DNA of 64,000 bases from positions 1 to 64,000 of the forward strand of contig JAOMJV010000003.1 in NCBI GenBank assembly GCA_028351415.1, given 5' to 3'. Positions 61,392 to 64,000 of the stretch are shown here, in pieces. Position 1 is the stretch's first letter, and every line of letters starts with the position of its first letter. The notes beneath the pieces are model-generated. The model worked only from the letters and a program-made list of their open reading frames with translations, did not search any database and was not told the DNA's origin. This stretch comes from Candidatus Nitrosopumilus sp. (GTDB lineage Archaea > Thermoproteota > Nitrososphaeria > Nitrososphaerales > Nitrosopumilaceae). The position numbers and the translations under genes were made by a program.

Positions 61392-62354
61392 ATGTTAATT
61401 TTTAAAAATTATTTACCTTCTGCAAACTGTTTTAAAATTTATTATAAATGCAATGAGGAATTAGATATCATGGGTTTTGAAGATCATTACAATCCTGAAA
61501 ATGAATCTGACATTATTGATAAACAAACTAAGTTTTTTATCCATTTGAAAAATCATAACATTAAATCATCACCTAATAAGGCTGAATTTATAATATTATT
61601 TGGTTCACTGTTAGAATCAAAAATTAGAAATAAAATTATCAAAGAAATAAACAGTCATCCAATTAGTTATTTGGATGAATTACCAACATTAATCGTTCGT
61701 AGTAAACCCTATGACAGAATTGAAAAAAATAGTTACAATCCATTTGAGCAACTGTCAAGTTTGATTTCACATAATGAAAGAGTGGAAGAGGAAGTGATTG
61801 AGTCGCAATGGTCACATTTGACTGAATCTATAAAGAAATTACCTCCAATAAGTCTTGGTGAATTTGTTTCAAAATGTTATAGTTACAATTCTCCTGGTCC
61901 CATTTTTAAAATGTTGAGTGACTTTGCATTATTTGAAAATTGGGAAAAAAATAACCCAAAAAAAAGAAATTTTGATTTGCATGATAAACAATTTACTATG
62001 TACCTTTTACAAAGAAATAATGTTGTACATGAACTACTTAATACAGAAATAAGTAATACTGAATATATTAAACAAAATTTAGAAAATATTTTAAAAAGTA
62101 TTGTTAGAATGGTGGAAACAGCATTAGAAGTTAGAAGAATTTCTATTGATAGTTTTAAATCCGCTGAAAAAACTAATGTTGATTTTCAATTATCTTGGCT
62201 AAAAAAAATTAAAGGTGATTGTAACAAAAATAAAATGAAAAATTGGAACAAACATGGGTATTCTAAATTGTTTACTACAGAAACAACTGTCAATAAATTA
62301 GATTCAGAATCAGAATATCTGATCAAAAAATTGGGAGGGGATTTAAATGTATGA
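61392..62354 (+). CDS. HEPN-like domain protein, candidate ribonuclease
   Basis: FTMYLLQRNNVVHELLN contains RNxxxH in an alpha-helical C-terminal domain (YIKQNLENILKSIVRMVETALEVRRI). Track start is TTG 61377; ATG 61392 preferred. Confidence 0.55.
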   Translation: MLIFKNYLPSANCFKIYYKCNEELDIMGFEDHYNPENESDIIDKQTKFFIHLKNHNIKSSPNKAEFIILFGSLLESKIRNKIIKEINSHPISYLDELPTLIVRSKPYDRIEKNSYNPFEQLSSLISHNERVEEEVIESQWSHLTESIKKLPPISLGEFVSKCYSYNSPGPIFKMLSDFALFENWEKNNPKKRNFDLHDKQFTMYLLQRNNVVHELLNTEISNTEYIKQNLENILKSIVRMVETALEVRRISIDSFKSAEKTNVDFQLSWLKKIKGDCNKNKMKNWNKHGYSKLFTTETTVNKLDSESEYLIKKLGGDLNV

Positions 62355-63684
62355 TGAAACAAATTTGAAGACATTTATTTATTTAAAAAAAAGTAAAAGA
62401 ATTTCCATCAGAAAACTAGAACAAAAAATTAAAGAGTTACATTTTGACGATGTTCAGGATGAGACTTTTAAAGAAATCCTTGAACAAATTCATTCGTTGT
62501 GCGGGGATGTTTATTTTTCAAAAAATAGATTTGGTGCGGCAATAAAACAGTATGAGTTATGCCTGAAATATAATTCTGGAAACATTCACGCAATAGTCGG
62601 ACTTGCAAACTCATTTCAATCTTTAGGCCTGGATAGCTTGTCTGGGGAAAAATTTACTAAATCTGAGAGTTTTTACGTCTGGAAAAGGACATTTCTTGGC
62701 AATACTTTAGATAATGAACGGGATTTTGTCCCCGAAAATCCCGATGATGCGGGTAATGATGAATTTCAATGCATTCCCAAAAGCCTTCTTTTCAATATTG
62801 CAATACTTGAAAAATCTAAACGCATATTTGAATATCTTGGTAGAGTAGAGCCATCTGCAGATTTTTCAGAATCGTATATTTTTATTGATGATGATTTGTC
62901 CATTGAACAAAATATTGGAGACGATGTTGACAATATGGTTTCTAAATTAGTAAATAATTTTCCACAACTCGAAAAGATTAAAAAATATAATAAAACTCAA
63001 TTCAAAATAGATTCAAAACCATACAAAATTAACTCAAAAAATATTTCACGTACAACAACCCTGTACAGCTGCATTCCAAACGAGACATTGAAATCTAAAA
63101 AAATTAGCTCGTTATACTTTTCATATCTCTTATCTGGTTTTACTGAAAATTCAATTTTAGATAAAATTAGAGACGAATTAAAAATAATTATTAAATCAGA
63201 AAATTATTACATGCGAGAAGATTTCAAAAAAATAATCTTCAAACATTGGTTGGAATGTGTAGGAGATAAAAAATCCCTTCTGTCTATGAATATATCCGAT
63301 GAGACACTAAGCTTAAAACAAATTATTGACGGCACAATAGCTACGGGTCAGATAATCAAAGCTCTCAATCAACAACGGGATAGATTCAATCCTGAAACAA
63401 TTTGTCATAATATTACTAGCAAAAATATTGCAAAGATTTTGACTGAATCAGTAGAAGATTATGTTAAACTATGTGATTCAAATAAAAAAATAAAGGATAG
63501 CACTAATTTTCATTTAGATTCCGGGCCTGGATCTTTATTAGAAATGTTGCAAGATAAATTGCAACAAATGAGTGTGGCTGAAAAACCTCATAAGACCAGC
63601 AAAAACAAGCCTAAAAACACGAGAAAAGATCCTATAACTTACGCCAAATTATATGCTAAAATTAAAAAACTTAGAACTGATTAA
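62347..63684 (+). CDS. TPR-like protein, partner of HEPN-like gene
   Basis: DVYFSKNRFGAAIKQYELCLKYNSGNIHAIVGLANSFQSLG TPR-like; 8-nt overlap with HEPN-like gene. Confidence 0.6.
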   Translation: MYDETNLKTFIYLKKSKRISIRKLEQKIKELHFDDVQDETFKEILEQIHSLCGDVYFSKNRFGAAIKQYELCLKYNSGNIHAIVGLANSFQSLGLDSLSGEKFTKSESFYVWKRTFLGNTLDNERDFVPENPDDAGNDEFQCIPKSLLFNIAILEKSKRIFEYLGRVEPSADFSESYIFIDDDLSIEQNIGDDVDNMVSKLVNNFPQLEKIKKYNKTQFKIDSKPYKINSKNISRTTTLYSCIPNETLKSKKISSLYFSYLLSGFTENSILDKIRDELKIIIKSENYYMREDFKKIIFKHWLECVGDKKSLLSMNISDETLSLKQIIDGTIATGQIIKALNQQRDRFNPETICHNITSKNIAKILTESVEDYVKLCDSNKKIKDSTNFHLDSGPGSLLEMLQDKLQQMSVAEKPHKTSKNKPKNTRKDPITYAKLYAKIKKLRTD

Positions 63685-63717
63685 AGTTGCAGATTTTTTC
63701 TGCACTTTGCATTTGCA
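63682..63717. repeat. 36-bp inverted-repeat element, right copy; palindrome TGCAGA-TTTTT-TCTGCA (63688-63704), putative operator
   Basis: Exact reverse complement of 60348..60383; starts in the stop codon of the TPR-like gene. Confidence 0.92.
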
Positions 63718-63739
63718 CCCACCAATAGTCTTGCTGCCT

Positions 63740-64000
63740 ATGGTTAACATGAACAACAAAAAAAGATTAACCCAAGGGGATTTTGAAACTCTGATGGGGT
63801 TGTTTGGAACAATCCTTGAAAGCTGCGACAGATCAACTGCAAAGCAGATACGTGAGGTACTAGTGGACATAGAACATACGCTTTTTGATTACAATGAGGA
63901 GCATGAAATAAACCAATGCGAATGCCCCACATGTGAAGCTGACAGAAAAAAAGATAGAAAAGAGGGCAAACTTGTCACAAGAGAATTAACTCCAGAGGAC
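63740..64000 (+). CDS. hypothetical protein, 3'-truncated by window edge
   Basis: Not in ORF track: MVNMNNKKRLTQGDFETLMGLFGTILESCDRSTAKQIREVLVDIEHTLFDYNEEHEINQCECPTCEADRKKDRKEGKLVTRELTPED..., open to window end. Confidence 0.65.
   Translation, partial: MVNMNNKKRLTQGDFETLMGLFGTILESCDRSTAKQIREVLVDIEHTLFDYNEEHEINQCECPTCEADRKKDRKEGKLVTRELTPED

Noticed and set aside
60348-63717. 36-bp inverted repeats as transposon ends
   Set aside because: No transposase or integrase inside, no obvious target-site duplication, and a third partial copy lies internally at a promoter; operator interpretation fits better.
1-64000. tRNA, rRNA or complete transposon
   Set aside because: No convincing T-loop/cloverleaf, rRNA or transposase motif was recognised by eye; a tRNAscan-SE/Infernal run would be needed to exclude them.

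Overview
This AT-rich archaeal window looks like a Thaumarchaeota/Nitrososphaeria genome (Nitrosopumilus-like) from gene content and codon bias. About 1-45.8 kb is mostly housekeeping: a truncated HAD hydrolase, AMP-forming acyl-CoA synthetase, aminotransferase, MoxR/DUF58/VWA cluster, trpE-G-D-C-B operon without trpF or trpA, XPD/DinG-like helicase, ilvD, aRF1, HIT protein, a CFI-box surface protein, CbtB/CbtA, a PhnD/PhnC/PhnE-type ABC transporter with two tandem HTH regulators, and purP. There are also many very small Cys/His-rich or single-TM proteins, several absent from the ORF track. From about 45.9 kb to the right edge is an accessory, defence-like island. It holds four unknown overlapping genes, a Vsr-like endonuclease, and a compact leftward operon (ParB-like, SNF2 helicase, DUF3883-like nuclease, atypical PD-(D/E)XK-like protein, Dam-family methylase, candidate restriction enzyme). 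A second leftward operon encodes a Cas4-like nuclease, an HELGH metalloprotease and a UvrD/AddAB-like helicase-nuclease. Divergent from it is a CARF-like/wHTH protein followed by a HEPN-like (RNxxxH) protein and a TPR-like partner. The strongest unexplained signal is a palindrome, TGCAGA-N5-TCTGCA followed by CTTTGCATTT, upstream of three promoters at 60.36, 61.33 and 63.69 kb. Two copies form a perfect 36-bp inverted repeat. I interpret this as the operator of a CARF-controlled regulon that joins a metalloprotease/nuclease/helicase operon to a HEPN-TPR operon with no CRISPR locus in view. No tRNA, rRNA, CRISPR array or transposase was recognised. All homology statements are from reading sequences by eye, with no database search.
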